Shown here one piece after another: positions 22,996 through 34,300 of a stretch of DNA of 64,000 nt. The first letter of the stretch is position 1, and each line of letters starts with the position of its first letter. The stretch is taken from assembly GCF_024362695.1 (NCBI RefSeq), contig NC_065404.1, forward strand, positions 9,960,604 to 10,024,603. The letters are read 5' to 3'. Below the pieces are notes generated by a model. The model saw only the letters and a list, made by a program, of their open reading frames with translations. It was not told the origin of the DNA and searched no databases. Made by a program: the position numbers and the translations under genes. Source of the DNA: Pectinophora gossypiella (taxonomy: Eukaryota; Arthropoda; Insecta; Lepidoptera; Gelechiidae).

Positions 22996-24089
22996 AGTAT
23001 TCAATAATTAGGTGTATTTTTGTTGTATTACCTAAAGTAATACTTTATAAGCATTATTGTTTTAAGGACCTATACAAAATATATTACAGAATACTGAATA
23101 TTGTATAAGGAAGCTCTGTTTGCCTAAAAGTCTGCAACAGACTTGAAATAGTGCCTAGAGGTTTCGAACGCGAACCCTGTGTGACGGTAGCTTAGCTTGC
23201 TAGCCGTGCGATGCGCGGCGTACGAGTGAGGTGGCGCACGGCGCCTCACGGTGCTGGATCATGTGTTTGAGATGGTCAAATTAGGTTTAGTACTTTCAGG
23301 TTTGAACGTAACTAATATATATACCAACTGCGAGTCGTTTTATACTGCGACCTACAATGTTTGATTAATTTATCGTTAAATAAGGTATTTTTAAAAGCAC
23401 TGATTGTGTGTTATTGTTAATTGTGATTATTAGATTAAAGCACATTGTCCATCACAAAAACGAATTCTTATCATCAATTGTTATCCAATGGCAATTTGAA
23501 ATGTATCAAAAACCTAGTCATTTGGACACAAAATAAAATTGTGCTATTAAAGTGCCTCTTGAATGATTGTTTGTCATATTATAAAAGACTTCATAAACAA
23601 TGACAATACTAGTTTTATGATTTTGCCAGTGATAATTTTAGTTACTATGTTATATAGCTATTACAGAAGCAATATAAACCGTGCTTTTTTACATGATTAA
23701 ATAATATAATCGCATTTCGCAGGAAAAAGCCATGTTGAAGACAGGATAGTTCTTAAAAAACACAAATTTTAAATAAGTAATATTTTTTATACAGTTTCGC
23801 TTAACTTTTTACTGGAACGAAGTGACTCATTTTTATAAAAACTCATTTAAGTATTAGGTAAGTGTAATGCATCTTTTATTTTAGTAATAAAAGTAGTCTA
23901 CGTAATAATTATTTTATTAAATAATTAATTTTGTGATATTTCGCTGTACACCATACCACCGGTTTGTTAATTGCTCGCATCTAAGTACACCTGAAACGAA
24001 AATAGGTTATCGTGATCTGGGAAAAATAATTGAAATATTCGCGTTTTTGTATTTTAATAAACTATAAAAAAGTAAGTGATAAAAATTGC
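22996..24089. other. Intergenic, AT-rich, with a possible tRNA-like patch
   Basis: Mostly featureless. Around 23155-23260 there is a GC-rich patch with GGTTTCGAACGCGAACCC, which on the minus strand resembles a Pol III B box. It may be a decayed tRNA-derived SINE. No gene seen. Confidence 0.3.
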
Positions 24090-24789
24090 ATGTGTAGCCC
24101 GCCGATCTTTAAATTCCCCTCCGCCGCAAACTTCACCCCCTGAGGTCGCACTCTCCAATCGCGTCGCATCGAAACCGACGCTACCGCAACGCGCACGCGC
24201 GCCGGCCGCGCGGCCCGCGTCCTGCACGCTGATTGGGACTGCGCGAGATTCGTGCTTGAAATGATTGACTCGTATTCTAATTTGCTAATTATCCGTATTT
24301 TCTTAATCTTATGTGAGAGACTGTGTTAATAATATTGCTTGTTGCTCCTATTTAGGGTTTTTCGTATCACAACCTGGACTGTTTCATTCGGCCACCCTTG
24401 AGAGACCTTGAGGAACTTCACGCACCGAACCCCAAACTACTGACACAGAGCACCATGTCACAAATGGCGCCCTACGTGGGGCGCAAAGGTTTACACTAGT
24501 GATTCCAATTTAGAAGCAACAAACAATATTATTAACACAGTCTCTCACATAAGATTAAGAAAATACGGATAATTAGGAAATTATAACAGAATAGAGTCAA
24601 CCATTTCAAGCACGTTCAAACATGGAATCGAGCGGAGAGCCGAATGTCCCGCCGTCCGATCAGCAGGCCGCGCGGCCTGCGAGCGTGCGCGTTGCGGTAG
24701 CGTCGGTTTAGACACTACGCGATTGGAGGGTGCGACCTCAGGGGGTGAAGTATACGGCGGAGGGGAATTTAAGGATCAGCGCTACACAT
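24090..24789. mobile_element. LTR-like sequence facing an inverted LTR copy
   Basis: 24090-24462 starts TGTGTAGCCC and ends GTCACA, as LTRs do (TG...CA). Two bases later comes TGGCGCCCTACGTGGGG, shaped like a tRNA primer-binding site. 24513-24789 is the reverse complement of roughly the first 265 bp of this LTR, ending CTACACA. The arms share long blocks such as TTATGTGAGAGACTGTGTTA and CTGAGGTCGCA, with indels. The arms are GC-rich compared with their surroundings. No gag or pol is present. This is read as two fused LTRs in opposite orientation, or a foldback derived from an LTR. Confidence 0.55.
24465..24482 (+). other. Putative retrotransposon primer-binding site
   Basis: TGGCGCCCTACGTGGGGC starts with TGG, the complement of a tRNA CCA end, and lies two bases after the CA terminus of the proposed LTR. 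This is the expected place for minus-strand priming in BEL/Pao or Gypsy-like elements. The matching tRNA was not identified. Confidence 0.4.
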
Positions 24790-26580
24790 GGTAATACCTA
24801 AATCTTTGTTTCTCTACATTCAAGTTAACCAAATAGGTACCCACGAAGTTGTTATTGCTTACTAAATGGCCGACCGCCACCAGGGACGACACCTCGGAAT
24901 AGAAGAAAGAGGTTATAAGGGCCAAGGGGGCGCGGCCCGCGCGCCGTACAAGTATGAGCAAATAGCCCATACTTTAAAATTGCACTGCAGTTGTCCGCAA
25001 ACTTTGCGACACAAGGACCTCCACGAAAATATAATATTAAATTGTCGTCTTGTGTCGTTATAACTCGCAGGGCAAGTAGTCAAGAATCGACTATCAATAC
25101 ATCGTGCACGGAGGCAATTTTTTACCAGAAAGCTAAAAATAAAAACTTTAGTTTAATCGGTTATTTATCAAAAAAATAGTTTTGTATTCAGTAACTAACG
25201 AATGGTAATAATATTTTTTTTTACCCTGAGTAGTTACCCTATTAAAGGTTAAATCGGCAGCGTTAACGGCCCTTCCAACTTCTCTTCTATTCCGTGGATC
25301 TGAACCACGTAACCACAATGTCTACGGTTTTACCTACTACCTCTAATGTGTCTCTCTCTCCTCAATCTGTTACATAAATATTCTGCACAATTCAACATTT
25401 TATGTAAATAAGATGATAAGTAGATGATATCTTTCCAGATGCCACTTTCCACAGCAACTAGGTAGTGTCTGGATGGACCTTGAAGTTTGTCATCTCTGGA
25501 CTCATTCGCTTGCGCCAAAGTTTTACGTATTTTTATAATACCTATTTTGTTACAGATAAATTCGCACATACTATCTTAATTGGGCGTCATATTTTGATGT
25601 ATCTTATCGAAAACCCAGATTACCTCTTTCTTCAATAAATGGATTGAATTTGTGCCTACGTATCTAGGTAATAAGAATAATAAGCTTAGTCTTTTAAAGT
25701 ATTTGTAATGCAGCTTACGATTAACGTGTAATAATTAAAAAAGGGAAAAGCCTGAAACAAAGAAAATCAAACATGAATTTTGTACCTTTACGTAATTATA
25801 GAAAAATGCGGACCGGTTATTTGACAAGTTTATGTTTTTGCACAATGGAATTAGTATAACTATTCATTGTGAATTGCACAATGTCGTTGTAATTATGAAT
25901 GTTTAAACTTGCATTTTTGTATTATATGGTTTATTTCACTACTGGAAAATTGTATTATTTAGCATACTTACTTACATACTGAAGTATTGTAGCTACGGTA
26001 TTACGGCAATAAATTTTTCATTTTGTTTTATGGTTACTGATGCAAAAGTGCCGGGCAGAAAGGGGCAAAGGACCATGACCCTTGTATTATATTCTTTTAT
26101 GATTTATAAATATACACTCACGCGAGTCACTCATAGTCTTTAATAGACAGAGCCACAAGTAGTAATAATACCACTTGCAACTCTTGATACCTAACGAAGG
26201 CCTAAAACGGATATGGTGAACCATTTGGTGATAGATGATCAAAACAGCTCATCGCCCACTAAAATCATTAATGATTTTATGATGAGTATCATCAATGAGG
26301 AGGACAGAGCCACAACTAATCGGAAGATAAGTGCAGATACTCTTGATACGAACTGTCTGGTGATAGGTCACCATTCTAATAAAATATCTACGTTGGTACC
26401 TAATAATTATGTGCTTACTAAAACGCTTCGAATAGGGCATGTCTCAAATCCGTTGGTCGAAAAAGTGATAGAGATACTTACCGAAAATACTTATACTTAA
26501 ACATCAGAATTCCATCCAACTGAAACCTGCGAATTTCGATAAAGTCGCCACGGAGCAAAAATATGAACTCGTTAAGACGT
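24790..26580. other. Intergenic, nothing firmly recognised
   Basis: AT-rich DNA. Two related blocks starting GACAGAGCCACAA (26147 and 26301) and sharing ACTCTTGATAC and GGTGATAG look like an old ~155-bp tandem duplication. A 95-codon frame over 26213-26500 crosses it but has no recognisable domain. Confidence 0.35.
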
Positions 26581-26583
26581 TTT

Positions 26584-26633
26584 GGGGGAGGCCTATGCCC
26601 AGCAGTGGGCGTCGTACGGCTGATGATGATGAA
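26584..26633 (+). repeat. Retroposon 3' tail
   Basis: GGGGGAGGCCTATGCCCAGC then AGTGGGCGTCGTACGGCTGA followed by TGATGATGAAG. Same class as 5966-6050 and 22877-22995. Confidence 0.65.
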
Positions 26634-26814
26634 GACGTTTCGAATGAAATATTTCTGGAATCTGTTGGTTAAAACGATGGTGCACCAGGAGGTACCCAAA
26701 GATCATACTTAAAAACCCGAACCTGCGGCTAAACCCCGCGTAATATTTCTAGTAAGTTACCATAGAACACGTTAAGCCGTTGGTCCCGGATACTACTTAC
26801 AGATGTTAGTAAGT

Positions 26815-26905
26815 AGTCAGGGGCCTTTGGCGGCTCAATAGTAACCCTGACACCAGGGTTGATGAGGTTGGTACTCCACAACCCACACGATAGAAGAAGA
26901 CCATA
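26815..26905 (+). repeat. Dispersed retroposon fragment, second copy
   Basis: GTAACCCTGACACCAGGGTT, GATGAGGTTGGTA and CACACGATAGAAGAAG in the same order as at 6226-6345. Confidence 0.5.
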
Positions 26906-27078
26906 TGACAAAAATATTAACTTGCTAAGACCCCCATTCCGGCTCACCTCCTAGACATGGGGTATTTTATTATGTTAACTTCCTAAATATCCTGAACACA
27001 TTCCTAAAGAAAAATCTTAGGATCCGTCTCACGCACTCTATACCCCCTTTTTAGTATTTGTTGGTCGAACTACAGCGG

Positions 27079-27275
27079 TAATTACACCTACCTGTCCGAC
27101 AGGCTAGGTGCGTCAAAGTCACGGGTGGTCACCATAGTTACTTTCCACCAACTCCAGTTTGCCGATCAGATCGTTTAGTAGCAAATAGGTGGCGGCGAGG
27201 CATACATAACCATGGTAACCACCCGTGACCTTGACGCATCTAGCCCGACGGACAGTAGATCAGGTGTAATAATCG
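27079..27275. mobile_element. M2-family MITE, copy 2
   Basis: Begins ATTACACCTACCTGTCCGAC, continues GTGCGTCAAAGTCACGGGTG, GTTTGCCGATCAGATCG and ACCATGGTAACCACCCGTGA, and ends AGGTGTAATAAT. Same layout as 16571-16766. Confidence 0.68.
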
Positions 27276-28182
27276 TTTATATGATACAAAAAAAGAAAAA
27301 CCCATTCGGGTCTGTGAGATGATTTGACTTACCGCATCAATAAAATACTGAATAGTATATAGGTATAGCACAAAAAGTCCTCACATTCGTTGGTTTATTG
27401 TAGGAATACACATAGGTCGTTTTCATCCGCGTAGACGGCGCGGCGCGGCGTGTCGATTCGTCAACTTTTCAAAGTATTTCATCACCGACTCTGTTATCCA
27501 CTATAATAGAGATGAAAGTTTCCTTCACGCTGTAAATTTCATTGTATTTTCCAAAAAGTCGGAAAAATACTCGGTCCTTGTTCGGTAAGATTTGGTATTT
27601 TACTGAAATATACTGGTAACATTCAATAAATTTCCCCTCCACAGATATTTTTTGAGAGTCCCATTTTCAAAGATTAATTTTAGGTAAAAGTCGTCATTGT
27701 TCTCGTCGTCATTATCACCAATATTACATGAAACGAACTCTTTGGATTAACATCATTAGTTAGTTATCACCATTAACATCTTGAGTTGACGTACTTTTGT
27801 AAGCTCTGTAAGGCGTAATAAACTCCAAAATGTCTACCGCCGCATACAGCTCGTCGGGTCTTCTTCGAGAAAGTATATACGTTATGTCAAGGATAAGAAG
27901 CACACAAACACAGAAAACCCCAGAAAGGTCTAAGTACTTTTTTAACGGTATTATAGCTGGTAACACCAAATACCGCTGGACATGGATGATTTAAATCTAG
28001 GACGATGTCCACTAAAGAGAAAGGAAGGTTCTGAAGCACTATGTCATCACATACTTACTTACAACCTGCCACGCAGTTTGAACTCGTATTTCAGGATCAC
28101 AACATTGCACGTCTTATTTGCGTCTCTGTGAGAAGCAACACGAAGTAGTTTTTGATGTTAGTGATCTGATCTTAATAATCCA
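27276..28182. other. Intergenic, nothing recognised
   Basis: AT-rich spacer with a short GC patch (GGCGCGGCGCGGCGTG near 27438). No supportable gene or repeat boundary. Confidence 0.35.
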
Positions 28183-28995
28183 TACTGGGTGTAAGTGACA
28201 TCGCGCATCGTAACGAAAACCCTCTAGTCTCAGTAGTACGGTTGTTTTGTCCGGTCACGTACTACTGAGCCCTTTTTAGTCTCATTAGTACGGTTATGAC
28301 GTCAAACCGAACTGTTGAGCCTATAGCTGTAGTTCGGTTAGTGGTGGGCAAAACCTGGTGTGACCACGAGTCCGAAGGGCTTTAAATAACAGCCGGCATT
28401 CGGGCAAAGCTCACTCTGCAGTGAACGTTGGCATATCTATGTACATTGGTATACAAACCAAATATCGACAGAACCTTATTTACATAAAACTGCATCGTAT
28501 ATAGCATCTTAATATGAGTAGAAGAGATGAAATGAATGAAGAAGGGAAGTTAGGCAGAAGAACAGGTTCTAATTTTTTCACAAAGAAAATGATTTTGGTT
28601 CCGATTTTTACTATTAAATATGAGTACTGAAGGAGTAGTACTGAGGTACTGAAGTTAAGTACAAGAAGTAAGTAAGTTATGTTATGTTTTTTTACAAAGA
28701 AAATTATTTTCGTTCAATATTATTTACTATTTAATAAAAAATATTTCGCTTTCTAATACTTTTTGTGATTTTTATATAACCTCCTTAACCGGACTACTGA
28801 TACCAAAAAAGTCACATAAGTTCGGTTTGACGTCATAACCGTACTAATGAGACTTTTTTGGTATCAGTAGTTCGGGGCCGGACAAAACAACCGTACTACT
28901 GAGACTAGAGGACGAAAACTTTGAGGGATGATTCTGAGTTGATATCAAATGGAATTTCCTGTCTCAAAATTCATGAAAATTATAGTATTTTTTTT
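28183..28995. mobile_element. M1-family MITE split by a foldback element
   Basis: Left piece has GTAAGTGACATCG and GTAACGAAAAC (to 28220). Right piece (from 28912) has ACGAAAACTTTGAGGGATGA, TTCTGAGTTGATATCAAATG and GAATTTCCTG. Together they match one end of M1. The element 28221-28911 sits between them. Confidence 0.6.
28221..28911. mobile_element. Foldback element with 8-bp target duplication, nested in M1
   Basis: 691 bp. Ends are CCTCTAGTCTCAGTAGTACG and the exact reverse complement. Inverted blocks GTTGTTTTGTCCGG and CATTAGTACGGTTATGACGT continue inward. Flanks are an exact ACGAAAAC duplication (28213-28220, 28912-28919). The middle is AT-rich and non-coding. Non-autonomous; the 8-bp duplication suggests hAT or P type. 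Confidence 0.88.
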
Positions 28996-29238
28996 CACTC
29001 CCACATTGTGTTTTAAGCTCCATAGAGCCCAAATTTAAAATAAATAAATAAAAAATACTAATTTTAAAAATTATCACTGTACAACATCAATAAGTAATAA
29101 CGTACCTAATACCTATACCTACATTTTCAGCTGTGCACAGGTGAATAGTCAACGGGTCAGTGGCATGGCAACCCGTGAATAAAGTAGGCATTACGAACAG
29201 ACACTATTTCTTTCTCTGTCACCTGCAGCATAAAAATG

Positions 29239-29270
<32 letters not shown>

Positions 29271-30339
29271 GTCGTCGGCTCTACTAGGTCGCGGCTGGCG
29301 CCTTTGATGCTTTGCGCTAACGCCGCCGCCGCCGCGCTTCCGCTCAGAGTATGGTGTCGTGTTTGTGTGTGCGTGTGATACCTACTTACCGCGGAAGAGA
29401 CGCGATGTTACATACCTACCTGACGTGACGTGTTCTAGGGTACCTAGGTACTTTTTTTTTCTTTTTGGCATGACGCGGTTTGCGTACGAGGAAACATTTC
29501 ATAAAAATAAAAGAAATTTAGTGAAACAGGAATTTAGGAAGGATCAGTTATCAGAGGATAGGGATACATAGGATAGGATTATAATTTTATATCATTAACA
29601 CATATAAATATGGATAAGAATTTATATGTATCAAAGTTATTATATGAAAGAAGGATAGGGATACTAGTAGATAAAGGGATATTTTATAGAAAGTAAGTTA
29701 CGATATAAAAAAATTGTGTTATTTATAGGACAAGCAAGAAATATGTGGTTAACATCGGCAACGTCCAGCCCGCAGTCACATATATCTATGTGACTATGTG
29801 ACATCTATTATACCTTTAGCGAGTTGAGCTGAAGTGTGTCCTAACCGCATATGGATAAGACAACTTGTAGCCCTTTTACTAAATTTAAATCGGAAAAACC
29901 ACGGTTTGAAAAGTAAGCTAGGTTAGATTAAAGCCTTTGCTTCGACTACTTTTCTCCCATTCACCTAGGTACTTCATCCGAAGGAATAACAATTAAGGTA
30001 AGGTAAGAGTAGTTTTTTTAAAAGTTAGGTACATTTTAATAACTGGTAGGTAGGTACTGTGCGTGAAAAATCGTGGCAGTATGTTACCTACTTCGACAAA
30101 CTCGAAAATTTTTAAACGTTGAATCTTTAAGCATCTAAATAAACGAGAACGAAAACACCTACCTAGGTATCAACATCGTTTCACGCACGCGTAACGTAGG
30201 TAGGTTTAGCGACTGTTTCGCGTTGTTCGATTTACATTGCGGTGCAGTAAAAACTCAAAATCGTAATTAAACAGTTGTGACTAGAATAACACCTACCATC
30301 GTTTTTAGTACAGTCAAATAGATGTTCCATTTTTTTTTT
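28996..30339. other. Intergenic with simple repeats
   Basis: Includes a (TC)n run at about 29241-29269 and a short GCC run near 29322. No gene could be supported. Confidence 0.4.
29241..29269 (+). repeat. (TC)n microsatellite
   Basis: Uninterrupted TC dinucleotides for about 29 bases. Confidence 0.9.
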
Positions 30340-30361
30340 CGTTACGATGTCACTAACACCC
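30340..30361. repeat. M1 terminal fragment
   Basis: CGTTACGATGTCACTAACAC plus CC is identical to the terminus of other M1 copies, but the remaining element is absent. Confidence 0.5.
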
Positions 30362-30690
30362 ATTGTATTTGTTTATATATAAATCTGGCTTAAACTGAAG
30401 TGAAGGTTATTCTCGCGACATTTTGTGAAAGTTATTTTTTTGTATAAGGAGAATAAATCTAAGAAATCCATATTTTGCTTTAAGAAGGCTATAGGACACT
30501 CTTTTTCTTATATATGTTTAAAGTTAAAACGATTTTATTCTAAATTTGCATTGAGATAGCTTTTTCCAATTTTACCGAATGAAATTTACTTAATTTAACG
30601 AAAGTTTCGAACATTTCAAACTATGATAACAATATCCACTAGGTCCTTGATCCACTATTATCCATCAGTGAATTACCAGCCTTAAAATCC

Positions 30691-31068
30691 ATGGCGGGAA
30701 CGTGAACGACTTTCCTCATTGAAAAAATCTAAATAATTAATACGAAGTGGTGTTTTGTGTTTAATCATCGCATTAAGTTAGTCGGGATAGTCTTATTACT
30801 TATATCGGAATATTCAATAAACAAAGTGTACTTTATCTATTTTCGCTTCGTGCCAAGAAACCGCTTCATAACTCTTTAAGTTTATGCGGACTTTTGTGTC
30901 AATTCGTTTGGGGTTTGGGGCAGGAGTCTGCTCCTAAAGTGAGGGCTTAAATTTCATCATTCATCGTGATCACCTTTCATCATTTCATTAATCACCATCA
31001 AGAAAAAAATACATATACATAAGATATGGCTGTATGGGCATAGTTCCCTTTGCCTTGCCCTTCGGCGA
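30691..31068 (+). repeat. Dispersed repeat R1, copy 2, upstream of GM130
   Basis: Matches 1386-1760 over its length: ATTAATACGAAGTGGTGTTT, ATTCAATAAACAAAGTGTA, TTTTCGCTTCGTGCCA, ATCACC/ATCATC runs, then GGCTGTATGGGCATAG and CCTTCGG. Ends about 300 bp before the GM130 ATG. Confidence 0.6.
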
Positions 31069-31362
31069 AAGTCACCCAAAAAAAACCAGCCCAGCTGTCA
31101 GTTTTTATTGCACTCGCTCGCTTGTTGGACTTGGAAGGAAATTGAATACAGAATAGGTATTCAATTAAAAGTTTCGTATAGTTTTATTTATTTTGCCGAA
31201 TAGGCGTTGGAATAAGTTATTGTAAATATTATTTATATAATTGAGTATATCACTATAAGATTCGCTTATAAGACTAATTATATTATTACTGATAAATGAA
31301 AATAATTTTGCCTATCAGCGAGTGAAGACTTGGACACGTCATTATATTATCACGAATTCACG

Positions 31363-34300
31363 ATGGATGCAAGAGCAGCAAAACTTGCTTTAGCGCGTCA
31401 AAAGGTGATTTTTAAGGACTTTCACTTTTAAACTAAATTTATTATCACAAATTAATTGATTCCACATTTGTATATTTATACAAAAAGCAGTGTTTAGAGT
31501 CACCATGTACTTTATTTTTGCCATGGCAAGAGATATAAATTCCATTTTGTAGCATAAAAGAAATAGATACCTAGGTATCTATGCTAGCATAAAAGATACA
31601 AACCTTATTTTTCAGTTGAAAAGTCATCAGGAAAAGAAATTGGTTTCTGTTCCTAAAGAAGAAACATCAGATGGACTTCATCAGAATGATATTCAAAGTG
31701 AAGCTATAACTAATGACACAATTGATTCAGTCAATGTTAGTAAACCAGCCTACGAAACTAATCCTGTTGAACAATCAAATCCAAATATGTCTTATTCAAA
31801 AGAAAGCAATAATAACCAAAGTTCTCAGGAAGCTGATGTAAATGTTACTGAAATTCTAATATCAAGCAAAAGAAATCTAGAAATACAAGTATATGATCTG
31901 CAAACAAAGTTTACTCAACTTGAAAATGAGTACACATTGGCAATTAATAATAACAAATATTATAAACAGCAAATCAGTCAATTGGAAAATGAGCTTAAAT
32001 CTATTCAAAGTAAATATTTGCTAATAACAGAAAAAGTTACATCAAAAGAGAAGATTATTACAGAATTAAATACTATAAAGTCATCAATTTGTGATGAAAA
32101 TAATAATTTACAAGAGCAATTGGAGTTTACTAAAACTATGTTGACCAGTAAGGAATCTGAAAATGCATCATTGCATAACCAGGTGTGCAATTTACAACAT
32201 GAGCTGGATGCCACACAGCTGCAACTGCAACAGTTGACCAATGGATCCATTGCCCAGGTGACACAGCAAGCCATGCAGCAGGAGGCCAGAGCAAACACGG
32301 AGGCCTTGCTACAAAAAATTGCCAACTTGGAACAACAGCTCATAAAATTACAAAAGGAGAGAGAGCAAAATATTTCTCATTATGAACACTATGTGGGTGA
32401 ATTAAATGAACAGTTAAAATCAACAGTTACCAAAAACCATGAGCTATCTGTAGAGGTTCAAAATTTGTCCCTTAGAGAGCACAATCTTATTGAGCAAATA
32501 AGTGACATGGAAATCAGGCTACAGCACATGAGGCAACATGCACCTTGTGAGGTGCAACCTGATAAGGATAATTCTAATGAGATAATTGAATTACAAGACA
32601 AATATGATACCTTACAAGTAAGTGATTATTTTCCTTTATATCATCTTTAAAATATTTTGTACACTTTGTCCTTAATAAGTATCAAGCTTCAAAAATTTAG
32701 AGTGAAACACTAATGACAGGTTCCATAGGATTATTCTCTAAGGTTACACACATCAAGCTGATTTTCCAAAATCACAGGTCTCTTGTAGTCTGTAGAATGT
32801 TGCAACTACTTGCAGGTTATCGCTCCAAGTTTACTTCTCCAGAAGCTCAAACTGAACCAGTTGTAGACGTATGTCGCCCCCTTTTTATAGGTCCCGAGTT
32901 TTGGTAATAGAATTTTCCACATGTTGAAAGCGCATTAAGAAGTAAACACTTATTCTCGAATCTGTATCCTGAGCTGTTTATCAAAACACTTGTTTTGATT
33001 GACGTCGAAGTCACGTACATATATACAGGGTGGCCCAGAAGTTCACGTTTAAAAATGAAAAATTAGATAGAGGGGCTCATTAGCTACCAGAAACACCCCC
33101 ATGTATGTTCAGCAATTATTTACGGTTTAGGAGATATGACCCATTTTGTACCTTTTTCTAGATTTTGTACCTTTTTCTAGATTTTGTACCTTACTTCAGA
33201 AATAATCATTTTGTCGCTATCCCTTTCTTAACACGTTGAGTGCCATAATGGACACAATGTGTCTGACAGCATACTTTCCCCTGACGCATCACTAATAAAT
33301 CGAGAATTATCCAAAATCGTTGAGCAGTTTTTTCGCAAATATTGCCAGGAAATAACTGAAAAATTACGGGCGCCTTACAGAAACGACGATTTACTTATTA
33401 TTTTCCGAGATGTCATATTATGGCAGACACCAGTGTCCGTCGCGGCCTGCGCGAACGTCCAACCGTATGTTCTTGCGCCGACGCCGCGCGGACAACGCTG
33501 TCGGTTCCCCTGATATACTATTTACAAGTAATTAAAATAAAATAAGTAATGTTTTATTATCCATTTAACAGAGTAGACCTTAGAATTTTTCGTGAAAAAG
33601 TATTTTCTAAACTAAATAATTACCTACAGAACCCATTACTTACTTGCTACGTACTTGACTGAAATGGATTTTAATTATTACAACTTCACAGTGCCCTGTA
33701 AAGACCAAAAAATAATGTCTAACTAACTATAACCTCATACTATTGAACGATATAAAATACTTTCTTTATGTAAGTACCTACAACATTTTTGAAAACATCT
33801 TCTTGAAATGTCCATAAATTCTAAGTCACTTAGTTGGATACTAAAATAAAATCTGTCTTTGAGCACCTTTAACAACGTTAGAAAGAAGCAGCTACATTGT
33901 ATGAGAATCTCAAATTTTCCTTCAAATCTGTCTGTCTTGCAATATTTGAGGTCATTTAGTTTTTTGCCCATATTAAGGGTACTTTTTTTGGATGTTTCTA
34001 AAAGCCTATTAAATGGAGCAGTTTTTAGAAATACTTTCAGGGTCCATGACAATCTCATGTGTTTATTATTCTTCGGCGAAGTTTTAACAACTGTAACAAT
34101 TTTGGTCGAATTCTCACTTTGACTTCCGATAACTTTTTTTTTATTTTTGATTTGACTTTGATTTATCTTTGATTGAGCGGTACACAGCCTTAGGCATAGT
34201 TGTGAAGTAAAATAAAATAATTATTAAGAAAGGGATAGCGACAAAATGATTATTTCTGAAGTAAGGTAGAAAATCTAGAAAAAGGTACAAAATGGGTCAT

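Noticed and set aside
26213..26500. 95-codon plus-strand frame
   Set aside because: Spans an apparent old tandem duplication, has no recognisable domain and weak context; not listed as a gene.
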